Counted from the first letter of the stretch, positions 33,227-42,720 are shown. The stretch is 64,000 nt of DNA from Pedobacter kyungheensis (GCF_000812965.1 NZ_JSYN01000025.1:78043-142042), one strand, 5' to 3'. Made by a program: numbers and translations. The notes: generated from the letters alone by a model not told the origin.

Positions 33227-34375
33227 TTAGAGCGCACTTAAGTATAATTGTTTAAAATCTTCGCGACTTACTGGTTTTGGATTGTTCGGGTGCGCAAAAT
33301 CGGCAAAGGCTAAATCGGCAAGTGTTTCTATATGTTCATTTTTAACGCCAATATCACTTAATTTATGCGGAATATTTACTTTACTGTTTAAATCGAACAG
33401 ATATTTTACAACGGCATCACCACTTTGCTCCTGAAGGTCTAAAGCAATGGCGATTTTTTTAAAACGGTCTTCAAAGCCTGCAATGTTAAACTGCATACCG
33501 TAAGGAATATTTACTGCATTGGCCAGGCCATGGTGCGTATCTAAAAGTGATGATAACGGATGTGCCAGCGAGTGCACCACCCCAAGACCCTTCTGAAAAG
33601 CAATTGCGCCCATCATCGAGGCCATTAACATTTTACTGCGACTGGCTAAATCAGGATGGTTTGTTGCCTGCACCAGCGAATCTTTAATCAATGATATTCC
33701 CTCCAAAGCAATTCCATCACACATGGGGTGAAAGTTTTTAGCCAGATAAGCCTCCATGTTGTGTGTTAGCGCATCCATGCCTGTTGCAGCGGTAATAAAT
33801 GGAGGTAAATCCATGGTTAATTCCGGATCTGCAAAAACAATCTGTGCCATTAATTTAGGCGAAAACAGGATTTTTTTCTGGTGCGTTTCATCATCGGCAA
33901 TAATGGCGCTCCGGCCCACTTCGCTACCTGTGCCTGATGTTGTGGGGATAGTAATAAAATGAGGCACATCGTTGGTCACATAAATATCGCCACCAATCAG
34001 GTCGTCGTATTTAAACAAATCTTCGCGGTGATTTACCCTTAACACAATGGCCCGCGCTACATCTAATGCTGCACCACCGCCTATGCCTATAATGCTGTCG
34101 CGGTTGGTAGCATCCCAAGCTTCGCAACCTTTATACACATCGCTTTTAACTGGATTTTTATGGATATCGCTAAATACTTCTACGGCTATGTTTTTTGAGC
34201 TTAGATCTGCAATAATGCCCTTAAAAAAAGGAAGCTGTGCTATAGTTGGGTCGGTAACAATTAAAGGGGCTTTTAAATTGTTTTTAGCCAGATAGGCCGG
34301 CAATTCTTTTACAGCACCTGCACCAAACCGAATGGCAGTAGGGAAGTTAAACTGATGGATCTTATCGAATATCAT
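33227..34375 (-). CDS. Iron-containing (group III) alcohol dehydrogenase
   Basis: This 382-residue enzyme oxidises an alcohol with NAD(P). The nucleotide-binding part holds IGIGGGAALDVA (residues 96-107) and TTSGTGSEVGRSAII (145-159). Metal ligands are Asp201, His205, His268 and His282, with spacings (4, 63, 14) identical to those of FucO. It lies between the glutamine synthetase-like and amidotransferase genes. An alcohol-oxidising step makes sense if the glutamylated amine carries a hydroxyl group, as in gamma-glutamylethanolamide. Substrate assignment is inference; other small alcohols are possible. Confidence 0.93.
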   Translation of the reverse strand: MIFDKIHQFNFPTAIRFGAGAVKELPAYLAKNNLKAPLIVTDPTIAQLPFFKGIIADLSSKNIAVEVFSDIHKNPVKSDVYKGCEAWDATNRDSIIGIGGGAALDVARAIVLRVNHREDLFKYDDLIGGDIYVTNDVPHFITIPTTSGTGSEVGRSAIIADDETHQKKILFSPKLMAQIVFADPELTMDLPPFITAATGMDALTHNMEAYLAKNFHPMCDGIALEGISLIKDSLVQATNHPDLASRSKMLMASMMGAIAFQKGLGVVHSLAHPLSSLLDTHHGLANAVNIPYGMQFNIAGFEDRFKKIAIALDLQEQSGDAVVKYLFDLNSKVNIPHKLSDIGVKNEHIETLADLAFADFAHPNNPKPVSREDFKQLYLSAL

Positions 34376-34412
34376 GGTGTTGTTTTTATTTTGTTGTTCA
34401 TTAGTTCACGTC

Positions 34413-34433
34413 ATGCTGAATTAATTTCAGCAT
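34413..34433. repeat. TCATGCTGAA/TTCAGCAT repeat copy
   Basis: ATGCTGAA pairs with TTCAGCAT around TTAAT. It belongs to the family clustered at 63771-63997 and lies in the 82-base space between the glutamine synthetase-like and alcohol dehydrogenase genes. Confidence 0.65.
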
Positions 34434-34457
34434 CTCTTCTTTTGGCAAGACGCATCA

Positions 34458-35819
34458 TTAAATAATTTCTAAATACCTTTTCAGTTCCCAATCGGTTACC
34501 ACTTTGGCATATTGTTTACATTCCCACTCGCGGGTCATGCTAAAATGGGCAACAAAATCGGCTCCCAATAGGGTTTTGGCTAGCTCAGAATTTTTCATCT
34601 TTTGGGTAGCTTCGAATAAGTTGCGGGACAAGGTACCGTTTGATAAATCGGTATAACCATTCCCTTTGGTGGCAGGCTGCTCCAGTTTGAGTTTATTTTT
34701 AACCCCATAAAGCCCTGCAGCCAAACAGGCCGCAACTGCGAGGTAAGGATTGGTATCCGAGCCTACAATCCGTGTTTCTAAACGGGTAGCTTTTTTGCTG
34801 CCAGGTAAGGCGCGCAGTGCAGTGGTGCGGTTGTCTATTCCCCAGGTGAGGGTAGTAGGCGCCCAGGCACCTTCAACCAAACGTTTATAGCTGTTAATGG
34901 TTGGCGCAATCATAGGTAAAATATGCGGCAGGCAATGCAATTGACCAGCAATGTAACTTTTCATCGTTCCGCTTATTTTATCGGCATCTTTTTCATCGTA
35001 GAACAGATTGTTTTGATGCTGATTATCCCACAAACTCTGGTGTACATGACCGCTGCAACCGGGCAGGCTTTCGTTAATTTTGGCCATAAAAGTAGCCAGA
35101 ATACCATGTTTATAAGCAATTTCCTTAACGGCGGTTTTAAACAAAATAGCCTGATCTGCAGCTTGCAGGGCATCGGCATATTTAATGGCGGCCTCATAAA
35201 CTCCGGGGCCGGTTTCGGTATGCAGTCCTTCAATAGGAATATCGAATTTGTTCAGTAATTCGAACAGATCGCTCATGAATTCATTTTTATAAGTACTGCG
35301 CAGAATAGAATAGCCAAACATTCCCGGACTTAATGGCTTTAAATTACTGAAGCTTTTTTCGTGTGCCGTTTCTGGGGTTTCGGCAAAATTAAACCACTCA
35401 AATTCTTGTGCAAAATTGGGCGAGTAACCTTCGTTTTCACACTCGGAGATGATTTTTTTTAGCAGCTGCCGGGGGCAAACCGAATTGGGTTGGTCGTGCT
35501 CATCAATAAAATCGCCCAGAAAGAAGGGTACATCATTTTCCCAGGGGATTTTTCGAAAGGTATTCAGGTCTATTTTAACCTGGGCATCAGGATAGCCAGT
35601 ATGCCAGCCGGTGTATTGTCCGTCTTCGTAAGCCAGATCTGCCGCATCCCAGCCAAAGGTAACATCGCAAAAACCCAAACGGCCTTCAACCAATGAAGCA
35701 AATTTTTCAGTAGCTACGTACTTGCCTCGTAAAATGCCATCGATATCGGCAACGGCTAATTTTACTTTACCAGAGGGATGGTTTTTAACATAATCCAGAA
35801 TTTCTTTGCTTGTACTCAT
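34458..35819 (-). CDS. Glutamine synthetase-like gamma-glutamylamide ligase (GlnA4/PuuA type)
   Basis: This 453-residue ATP-dependent ligase resembles glutamine synthetase I but belongs to the branch that joins glutamate to an amine. The N-terminal beta-grasp has ADIDGILRGKYV (24-35), typical of PuuA and GlnA3/4 rather than GlnA. Catalytic residues are Glu139 and Glu141 in EFEWF, Glu202 and Glu209 in HTETGPGVYEAA, His258 in GHVHQS, and the Arg-rich NRTTALRALP and ATRLETRIVGSDTNPY segments. The adenylylation-site Tyr loop of GlnA is absent. It overlaps the permease stop by four bases (ATGA). The amine is inferred from the partner permease to be ethanolamine. Confidence 0.9.
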   Translation of the reverse strand: MSTSKEILDYVKNHPSGKVKLAVADIDGILRGKYVATEKFASLVEGRLGFCDVTFGWDAADLAYEDGQYTGWHTGYPDAQVKIDLNTFRKIPWENDVPFFLGDFIDEHDQPNSVCPRQLLKKIISECENEGYSPNFAQEFEWFNFAETPETAHEKSFSNLKPLSPGMFGYSILRSTYKNEFMSDLFELLNKFDIPIEGLHTETGPGVYEAAIKYADALQAADQAILFKTAVKEIAYKHGILATFMAKINESLPGCSGHVHQSLWDNQHQNNLFYDEKDADKISGTMKSYIAGQLHCLPHILPMIAPTINSYKRLVEGAWAPTTLTWGIDNRTTALRALPGSKKATRLETRIVGSDTNPYLAVAACLAAGLYGVKNKLKLEQPATKGNGYTDLSNGTLSRNLFEATQKMKNSELAKTLLGADFVAHFSMTREWECKQYAKVVTDWELKRYLEII

Positions 35820-37132
35820 GCATTAACCTTTTTAAAAAGTTTGTATAAAAGAAAGATGCCTAAAATAATGCCCGAATAAATTAATCCTAATTTAAGATTA
35901 TAAATCAGCATTGCGATAAAAGAAACACACGAAATAAACAATGCAACGATCGGAAATAGCGGGTAAACCGGGGTTTTAAAAGGGCGTGGCATTTCTGGCT
36001 TACTTTTCCTCAGTACCATGACTGAAATCATCGAAATGATATAAAGGGTTAAAGCCCCGAATACCGAAATGATGATAATTTCGGCAGTTTTGCCTGATAG
36101 GAGGGCTATAATTCCAATAACCATGTTGCCAATCAGGGCGTTTGCAGGGGTTTGGAATTTGGGCGAAATTTTACCCAAAATAGCGGGTATACTTTTTACC
36201 CTGCCCATTTCGTAAGTAGAGCGGCCAGCGGCCAGCACCAATCCGTGAAAAGAAGCCACCAGACCAAATAAACCGACCGTAATTAACAAGTGGTACATGA
36301 GGTGGTTGCTCCCGGTGATCATCGACAGGGCGAGAGGGAGAGGAGAATCGGAAGTTTCGCCAGATTTTCCATTTTTATACACAATGGCTTCCCAACCACC
36401 TATACCAACGGTTGAAATGAAAACGAGTATGCATAAAACCACCAGGGTAAATATTCCCCAGCCAAAACCTTTGCTGATATCGCGTTGTGGGTTTTTGGTT
36501 TCTTCGGCCACATTGGCTACGCCCTCAATGCCCAGAAAAAACCAGATGGCGAAAGGAATGGCTGCAAATACACCACTCCAGCCGTTGGGGAAATTATTGT
36601 GAATAAGGTTTGCTGACTGGAATTTGGGTAAAGTAATCCCTGAAAACAAAAGCAGCTCGCCCACAGCAAGCACGGTAACAATAACCTCGAACGAAGCTGC
36701 GGCTTTAACGCCATATACATTTAAAGCCGTAAAAATAAAGTAGATGGCAATCGCTGAGGTAAGTATGGGCACTTGTGGGAAGAAAGCATTAAAGTAGGCG
36801 CCAATGGCAAAAGCGATGGCCGGTGGGGCAAATATAAACTCAACCATCTGCGCAATGCCGGCAATAAAGCCCATGTTTTGGCCTAAAGCGGTATTGGCGT
36901 AATCGAAAACGCCGCCCGCTTTTGGGATGGCACAAGCCAGCTCGGCATAACTGAAACTAAAGGTAACATACATTACCATGATCGCTACTGTGGCAATGGC
37001 CATGCCTAGGGTTCCTCCTTTTTCGAGGCCTAAGTTCCAGCCGAAATACATACCCGAAATAACATACCCTACACCCAGCCCCCATAGCATAAATGGGGTG
37101 AGTGTTTTTTTTAAGCCTGTACTTTGCTCCAT
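35816..37132 (-). CDS. APC-family amino acid/ethanolamine permease (EAT type)
   Basis: This 438-residue inner membrane transporter with about twelve helices belongs to the APC superfamily. The start MEQSTGLKKTLTPFMLWGLGVGYVISGMYFGWN and AELACAIPKAGGVFDYA, VEFIFAPPAIAFAIGAYF and GIEGVANVAEETKNPQRDISKGF match the ethanolamine permease branch more than amino acid/GABA permeases by my recognition. It is the first gene of the operon and overlaps the ligase gene by four bases. That suggests the pathway substrate enters here. No sensor or LysR/XRE regulator gene is next to it, and the 271-base upstream gap shows no clear -7 box. Confidence 0.85.
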   Translation of the reverse strand: MEQSTGLKKTLTPFMLWGLGVGYVISGMYFGWNLGLEKGGTLGMAIATVAIMVMYVTFSFSYAELACAIPKAGGVFDYANTALGQNMGFIAGIAQMVEFIFAPPAIAFAIGAYFNAFFPQVPILTSAIAIYFIFTALNVYGVKAAASFEVIVTVLAVGELLLFSGITLPKFQSANLIHNNFPNGWSGVFAAIPFAIWFFLGIEGVANVAEETKNPQRDISKGFGWGIFTLVVLCILVFISTVGIGGWEAIVYKNGKSGETSDSPLPLALSMITGSNHLMYHLLITVGLFGLVASFHGLVLAAGRSTYEMGRVKSIPAILGKISPKFQTPANALIGNMVIGIIALLSGKTAEIIIISVFGALTLYIISMISVMVLRKSKPEMPRPFKTPVYPLFPIVALFISCVSFIAMLIYNLKLGLIYSGIILGIFLLYKLFKKVNA

Positions 37133-37366
37133 AAGTGCCTGTCCTGTTAATTTGGTTTACATTAATTTGCTCAAAAATGATAAAACTACTGGCCTCGGTA
37201 TCTGCTGTTTAAATTAGTGATTTTTTTATTCTTATCTTATAAATTAATGGCGCTTAGGTTTATACGTTTTTTAATCAATATTCGGTTGATGGATGAAAAG
37301 TACCATATAGGTTGAGGATCATTTGATTAGTTCGCGTGATGTGTAGAAGAGCGATTGTTTGGAAAT

Positions 37367-37397
37367 AAAAAAAAGCCAGTAGTTTTGCTACTGGCTT
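37367..37397 (-). terminator. Terminator for the YiaA-like gene
   Basis: AAGCCAGTAG pairs perfectly with CTACTGGCTT around TTTTG, with a T-run on the minus strand. Confidence 0.88.
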
Positions 37398-37403
37398 AAT
37401 CTG

Positions 37404-37811
37404 CTATTCCGTATCCCGGTTTTTATTTGCAATCTGGCTATCCCGCGTGTTCTTCTGCACCGTTATGGCACCAAAAATGGCGAGTAGAAAAGCAAAGGCA
37501 TAAAAACCTTTTTCGCTCGGTAGAAGCGTGGCGTTCCACAAACCTATTACCAGTAAGGTAATGGTTAAGAGTGTCGAAAACCAGCTTAATCCATAATAAA
37601 TTTCTGTAACCGGAATGCCTTCCAGTTTATCGCGAACAGCTTTTTGTAAAGATATTACAGCAAAAAGGCCAAACATCAATACGGTAAAATAATATCCTTT
37701 TTCGTTTAGGAGCATATCAGAACGCCACAAGCCTACAATAAAGCCGATCATTCCGATACCTAATGCAATCCAGGCGGCTGCCACAAATGCATTTGATGGT
37801 TTTTGATTCAT
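37404..37811 (-). CDS. YiaA/YiaB-family inner membrane protein
   Basis: This 135-residue membrane protein has two similar halves, each of two helices. The first is FVAAAWIALGIGMIGFIVGLWRSDMLLNEKGYYFTVLMFGLFAVISLQKAVRD and the second repeats the pattern from WFSTLLTITLLVIGLWNATLLPSEKGFYAFAFLLAIFGAITVQKNTRD. This duplicated LLxEKGYY/F motif is the YiaA/B two-helix domain. No function is known for the family. It is a single gene ended by a terminator and divergent from nnr. Confidence 0.85.
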   Translation of the reverse strand: MNQKPSNAFVAAAWIALGIGMIGFIVGLWRSDMLLNEKGYYFTVLMFGLFAVISLQKAVRDKLEGIPVTEIYYGLSWFSTLLTITLLVIGLWNATLLPSEKGFYAFAFLLAIFGAITVQKNTRDSQIANKNRDTE

Positions 37812-37965
37812 TGTTTTAGAGTTAATTTAATTTTTTAGAAAACGTTAAAGCTTAGCAAAAGGTATAAAAATAGCAATATTAGTTTGGCCTGGGCTAAATA
37901 CTTTCATTAAATCGGTTGATGGGGAGCCAATAGCAATTTTTAGCTAAAAATATTATATTAGTAAT

Positions 37966-39462
37966 ATGCTTACATTGCTTACTTCGGCGCAAATGCGCCA
38001 TGCCGATCAGTTTACCATAGTTAATAAGCCCATTGCATCCATCGATTTGATGGAGAAAGCTGCACGCGCATTTGTGCAATGTTTTATCAGAGATGAATTT
38101 GATGCCAGCAAGAGCATTGCAATTTTTTGCGGAAAAGGTAACAACGGAGGCGACGGACTTGCGATAGCGCATTTGCTTTTGGTTAACGGCTACGAGAACG
38201 TGAAAGTTTACATCGTAAATTTTAGTACCAAACAAACTGATGATTTTGCCATTAACCTGCAACGGCTGGATGAATCGCGCTGTAAAAAAGCCATCATAAA
38301 CCAGCCTGCTGATTTAAAACACATTAAAACCGATTTAATTATTGATGCGGTTTTAGGTTCGGGTTTAAATAAACCTTTAACCGGCGATTATGCAGAACTG
38401 GCACATGCCATTAATAAGTTAAATAAAAAAGTATATGCAGTTGATGTACCAACAGGTTTTTTTGCTGAGGGAAGTTTAACCAGCAATTATAATGGTGTAA
38501 AGGCTTATAAAACAATCTGTTTTCAACGGCCAAAAATTAATTTTTTCTTCCCGGAATCGGCTCTGGCAACCGAAAAATATGAAGTAGCAAATATTGAACT
38601 GGATGAAGATTTTATCCAAAAACAGGATACTGACTTTTACCTCACCGAAGAGAAAGACATTCAAAAAATACTTAAAAAACGTAAGCTTTTTAGTCATAAA
38701 GGCACCTATGGCCACGCGCTCATTATAGCGGGCAATACCAATACCATGGGGGCAGCTTTACTGGCATCGATGGCTTGTTTACACACAGGCGCCGGATTAA
38801 CCACGGCCTGTATTCCGGAAAGTGGGCTAACGGCGCTCAATACCGCTTTACCTGAGGTGATGGCTTTGCCCAGGGCAGAATATATGCGCATAGAGCACCC
38901 CGCAAAATACCAGACGATAGCTATAGGCCCCGGCTTAGGCATAGATGCTGAAAATGAAAGACTTTTAGAAAGTCTGATTATGGCCAATCGCGAATTGGTA
39001 ATAGATGCAGATGCACTGAATATTTTAGCCGAGCGGCCAGATCTGATAAAAAAACTACCAAAGCATTCGATCCTTACCCCGCATGTAAAAGAGTTCGATC
39101 GTTTATTTGGCGAGCATGATACCTGGTGGGATCGTGTGCAGACTGCCAAAACGCAAGCCCACCAACTTCAAATTGTAATTGTGCTTAAAAACCAATACAC
39201 CTTTGTTTGCCTGCCTGATGGAAAGGTTTACATTAACCCAACAGGAAACCCGGCCATGGCACAGGGTGGTATGGGCGATGTTTTAACAGGGATTATTTCG
39301 GGTTTGGTAGCACAAAATTATCCGGCGGCTGATGCTGCCATTGCAGGCTGTTATATTCATGGTCAAACGGGAGATGAGCTGGCAAAGGAACAACACGTGG
39401 TTACCGCGTCTCAACTTGCTTTAAATATTGCAAAGGAAATTAAAGTATTGACTACCAGATAG
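37966..39462 (+). CDS. nnr: Bifunctional NAD(P)H-hydrate epimerase/dehydratase
   Basis: This 498-residue enzyme repairs hydrated NADH and NADPH: the N-terminal YjeF/NAXE domain (about 1-215) epimerises R- and S-NAD(P)HX, and the C-terminal ribokinase-like NAXD domain (about 225-495) dehydrates S-NAD(P)HX with ADP or ATP. Markers are FCGKGNNGGDGLAIAHLLL, DAVLGSGLNKPL, GPGLGIDAENERL, LTPHVKEFDRLFG and NPAMAQGGMGDVLTGIISG with the catalytic Asp. The fused order is the usual one in bacteria. It stands alone, starting close to an AT-rich stretch that may hold its promoter. Confidence 0.96.
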   Translation: MLTLLTSAQMRHADQFTIVNKPIASIDLMEKAARAFVQCFIRDEFDASKSIAIFCGKGNNGGDGLAIAHLLLVNGYENVKVYIVNFSTKQTDDFAINLQRLDESRCKKAIINQPADLKHIKTDLIIDAVLGSGLNKPLTGDYAELAHAINKLNKKVYAVDVPTGFFAEGSLTSNYNGVKAYKTICFQRPKINFFFPESALATEKYEVANIELDEDFIQKQDTDFYLTEEKDIQKILKKRKLFSHKGTYGHALIIAGNTNTMGAALLASMACLHTGAGLTTACIPESGLTALNTALPEVMALPRAEYMRIEHPAKYQTIAIGPGLGIDAENERLLESLIMANRELVIDADALNILAERPDLIKKLPKHSILTPHVKEFDRLFGEHDTWWDRVQTAKTQAHQLQIVIVLKNQYTFVCLPDGKVYINPTGNPAMAQGGMGDVLTGIISGLVAQNYPAADAAIAGCYIHGQTGDELAKEQHVVTASQLALNIAKEIKVLTTR

Positions 39463-39555
39463 TTTTTTGAAGTCTTTGATCGGTAAAGGCCAATTGGATG
39501 CTTAAGAAAAATAGCAAAACAATGCTCTATTCGGGAGAGGTATTGACTATCTTTC

Positions 39556-40419
39556 TTATACACCGCCCATTACAGTCAGCTTATCCATAGTAGGGTTAAT
39601 ACTTCCACCCATTGGTTCTATGGTTACTGCAAAAGCTTGTGCTTCTTGTATGGCCTGCATTTTAACCAGTGCTTCGTTTGATGTTGAATCGTTTTTGCCA
39701 AACACACCTAAACTTACCGGCTTACCATTTACCATGGCCCATAACTGATATTCGTGCTGTTGATCGGTTTTTGGTAAATCCATGGCAACATAGTTAACCA
39801 ATACGCTTTTATCTTTTTTGTTCCAGTAAACTTTCATTTTAGATGCCGGACTAAAAGGCTGCCCCGTCATATTGATGGTTGCCCATTCCTGGCTATCGGC
39901 CATTGCAGCCATATTGCTTAAGCCCTGATTTTCAAACTCCAGTTTGCTTACTACACCTGCAAATTTTTGTTTATCGAGGTTTAAGCTTGCAATCTGGTCG
40001 TGGGCATCGTTTAACTTGCTGTAAGTAATAAACAAAGCCGCGGTACTGATAATTAATAAGGCTACACAGGCTACCAGTGCATAACGCAGAATTCTTACTT
40101 TGCCGGCACTTTCATCAAAAGGTATAACGCTCGCTTCTTGTGCAACAGGTGGGGTAGGTTTAACAGTTTTCTCAGGTTCAACCTCACTTAGCCCTAATTT
40201 TTCGAGTAATCTTGTTTCTACATCTGCAGATGGTTCTACAGCATTTTGCATAGCATATTGCTCTATAGCTTGCTCAATGGCGGCTATTTCAGCTTTCACC
40301 TCGGGGTGTTGGGCTGCCATTTCCTCAACCTGTAACGCTTCTTCGGGTGATAAATCACCTAAAACGTACAGCTCGAGTACTCCAGATTCGATATATGCTT
40401 TTAAATTTTCCACGCTCAA
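39556..40419 (-). CDS. Anti-sigma-K (RskA-type) factor
   Basis: This 287-residue anti-sigma factor is coupled to the ECF sigma gene that overlaps it. The cytoplasmic part (1-100) has the anti-sigma helices (LKAYIESGVLELYVLGDLSPEEALQVEEMAAQHPEVK); one membrane helix spans about residues 112-133; a coiled segment (134-170) leads to the periplasmic RskA domain (180-285) with VLVNYVAMDLPKTDQQHEYQLWAMVNG and a methionine-rich end. The start is TTG within TTGA shared with the sigma stop, or a GTG two codons later. It would hold the sigma factor at the membrane until an envelope or redox signal frees it. Confidence 0.9.
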   Translation of the reverse strand: MSVENLKAYIESGVLELYVLGDLSPEEALQVEEMAAQHPEVKAEIAAIEQAIEQYAMQNAVEPSADVETRLLEKLGLSEVEPEKTVKPTPPVAQEASVIPFDESAGKVRILRYALVACVALLIISTAALFITYSKLNDAHDQIASLNLDKQKFAGVVSKLEFENQGLSNMAAMADSQEWATINMTGQPFSPASKMKVYWNKKDKSVLVNYVAMDLPKTDQQHEYQLWAMVNGKPVSLGVFGKNDSTSNEALVKMQAIQEAQAFAVTIEPMGGSINPTMDKLTVMGGV

Positions 40420-40967
40420 TTAAAATTCCTTCTCAATTCTATAATAGCCAACCTGATACGGGTTTTCACCGTGCCCAGTGGCAAATCTAACTTTTCTGCG
40501 GCTTCTACATGCGTAAAGCCCTTATAATAAACTAAATCAAGAACGGCCTGTAAGTCTGGTTTAAGATTGTCTACAAGCTGCTTAACCCCCAAAACATCGG
40601 GGTTAAACGTAACCTTGTTTTGTTCATCAACGAAACTTACGTTATTTTCTATATCTTGGTTTTTGAGTGAATTCTTAAAATCTTTAGAACGGAGTTTGTC
40701 GATAGATAAGTTGCGTGCAATATTCATCATCCAGGTAAACAAACGCCCTTTTGTATTGTCGTAGTGTGCTGCAGACTGCCAGATTTTTACAAAAGTTTCC
40801 TGTAAAACATCTTCAGCGAGTTCGGTATGGGTAATAATGCGCGAAATAACACCGTAAATTGCCGACGAATACATGCTGTACAGCGTTTTCAATACCGCAG
40901 GATCTTTCGATTGCAGTTGCTGAACAAGCTCTGGCTCGGTTAGGGTTAATTTTTTAAATGCAGTCAC
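40416..40967 (-). CDS. ECF-type RNA polymerase sigma factor (SigK-like)
   Basis: This 183-residue sigma-70 family factor has region 2 (about 20-90; AEDVLQETFVKIWQSAAHYDNTKGRLFTWMMNIARNLSIDKLRS) that binds the -10 element and region 4 (about 125-180; LVYYKGFTHVEAAEKLDLPLGTVKTRIRLAIIELRR) that binds the -35 element. It is the first gene of a sigma/anti-sigma operon with a four-base overlap. The start appears to be GTG. Its targets are not visible, but such pairs usually autoregulate; the 180 bases upstream are a place to look. Confidence 0.94.
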   Translation of the reverse strand: MTAFKKLTLTEPELVQQLQSKDPAVLKTLYSMYSSAIYGVISRIITHTELAEDVLQETFVKIWQSAAHYDNTKGRLFTWMMNIARNLSIDKLRSKDFKNSLKNQDIENNVSFVDEQNKVTFNPDVLGVKQLVDNLKPDLQAVLDLVYYKGFTHVEAAEKLDLPLGTVKTRIRLAIIELRRNFN

Positions 40968-41146
40968 TATTGGTTACTAAGTTACAATACAGAACAGAAA
41001 AAGCAAAAAAATGTTTTATAAATGCATTCCCGAATGGAGTGAAGATTTGTAGCTAGTTTAGGATGGTTTGGTTACACGATTATCAGGAATAAAATTACCT
41101 GAAAAGGTTTAACGATTTTTAACAACGCCTAACGTGTAAATAATTC

Positions 41147-41154
41147 TATTTTTG
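41147..41154 (+). promoter_or_regulatory. -7 box TATTTTTG before the TlpA-like gene
   Basis: TATTTTTG ends 24 bases before the chosen ATG and contains a TTG that could be mistaken for a start. Confidence 0.5.
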
Positions 41155-41178
41155 CTTAAACGGAAAACAACAGCTCTT

Positions 41179-42720
41179 ATGAAAACAGCTCTCAAATACC
41201 TGATACCTTTTGTGGTTTTATTTTTAAGTATCCCAGTACTCGCCCAGACAAATAATATAATCAATGAAGCCGATATGTTGGCCAATTTTGGTAAAGCGGG
41301 AAGAATTGTGTTAAAAGGTAAAGCGAAAAATTTAAAAGATAAATATTTTGAGTTTGCCATGACTAGTTATACGTACAATAATGAAAGCTATTTTGTAGAT
41401 TTTAACAAAGATGGATCATTTGAAAAATCTTTTCCAATCATCAACAGTCAGCAGCTGTATCTCTATTTAAATAATGATGCTATAACCATTACTGTTGCTG
41501 ACGGTGATACGGTTTTGTTAAACTGGGACGAGAAGAATTTTGACCATACTTTTAATTTAAGTGCGAATAAAGTTGGCAGAGCAACAACTTTAGAAGTGGA
41601 ATGGGAGATCTATAAAAAATTCAGAAAGCCAGAAACTGAGTTGAGACAACGGTTATCCAAAGAACGGGAAACTTTAGATGCCAAAAGAAAATTCGATCTC
41701 ATAAACGAGCTCTACAACAAAAAGGTAAGGTTGATTTTATCTAAAGATGCACCCAAAGCCTATAAATATATAGATTACCTGCTTTCGAACAACTATTTTA
41801 TGTACGTATCATGGCTACGGAGCGCTGGACTGTTGGAAGAGTTTAAATTAAAGGTAATAGAAGATAGTACATTTAAGATGCCAATGATTGAAGGGAACGC
41901 CACAGAGAAAAGTCCGGAATTTGCCAAGTATAATATCGTTAATGAAAATTATAAAATCGCTAATGAGTTGTATCTGAAAGATTTACCTGAATATAGAGCA
42001 TTTATGTTTAACTATTTGCGTTTTACCTCACCAATTAACAGACTTGTGAGGGCAGCCAAGGGTAGTAGCCCAACTAATTTTATTTTTAATGATTATTATA
42101 TGGCCAAAGCCTGTCTCCAATCTACATTAATTGAAGATTGGTTTATTACTAATATCATTATGTTTGGCTTTGATTTTTCTCAGTTTAAAGATGTTGAAGA
42201 AGTTTATAACCATTACCTTCCTGAGGCAAAAACACCATACTTTAAAAAAGCATTAGAAGAAAAATATGCTTTGGTCAAACAACTGAAACCAGGAGTGCGG
42301 GCTCCCAATTTTTCATTAACAGATGATCAAGGGAAAACTATTTCGTTAAGTGATTTTAATGGCAAAGTTGTTTATATCGATTTTTGGGGTGTAAACTGCG
42401 GTCCTTGTATTTATGATATAGATAATTATGAAGCTAAACTACATAATAAGTATAAAGATGTAGTATTTATAAACATTTGTGTAGATAGTGGTAATAAAGT
42501 TTGGAAGAATGCAATAAAAGAACATAAACTAACAGGTGTTAATTTAATCGCCGAAGGCTGGACTAAAAATCCTGTCTGTAAAACGTATGGTATTAATGGC
42601 ATTCCTCATTACTTGATTATCAATAAAGATGGCAGCATTGCGAACAATAATGCAGCACGGATGAACGAACTGGTAGGTATAGGGAAGAATGAATTGGATA
42701 TTGCGCTGGAGAAGAATTAA
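41179..42720 (+). CDS. TlpA-family thioredoxin-like protein with long N-terminal domain
   Basis: This 513-residue exported protein has a signal peptide (ending VLAQ, about residue 23), a long N-terminal region of roughly 320 residues rich in Lys and Tyr, and a C-terminal thioredoxin/TlpA domain (about 375-512: APNFSLTDDQGKTISLSDFNGKVVYIDFWGVNCGPCIYD) with an intact CGPC redox motif. The cis-Pro loop is GIPHYLII. Proteins of this layout are common in Bacteroidota, where they reduce disulfides in the periplasm; the N-terminal domain is of a DUF4369 kind and not assigned. It lies convergent with lipA. Confidence 0.85.
   Translation: MKTALKYLIPFVVLFLSIPVLAQTNNIINEADMLANFGKAGRIVLKGKAKNLKDKYFEFAMTSYTYNNESYFVDFNKDGSFEKSFPIINSQQLYLYLNNDAITITVADGDTVLLNWDEKNFDHTFNLSANKVGRATTLEVEWEIYKKFRKPETELRQRLSKERETLDAKRKFDLINELYNKKVRLILSKDAPKAYKYIDYLLSNNYFMYVSWLRSAGLLEEFKLKVIEDSTFKMPMIEGNATEKSPEFAKYNIVNENYKIANELYLKDLPEYRAFMFNYLRFTSPINRLVRAAKGSSPTNFIFNDYYMAKACLQSTLIEDWFITNIIMFGFDFSQFKDVEEVYNHYLPEAKTPYFKKALEEKYALVKQLKPGVRAPNFSLTDDQGKTISLSDFNGKVVYIDFWGVNCGPCIYDIDNYEAKLHNKYKDVVFINICVDSGNKVWKNAIKEHKLTGVNLIAEGWTKNPVCKTYGINGIPHYLIINKDGSIANNNAARMNELVGIGKNELDIALEKN

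Noticed and set aside
30537..37132. Classic putrescine (Puu) operon
   Set aside because: The amine oxidase PuuB is missing and an iron alcohol dehydrogenase is present, with an ethanolamine-type permease.
41152..41178. TTG start for the TlpA-like gene
   Set aside because: It is within the TATTTTTG box and spoils the signal peptide.
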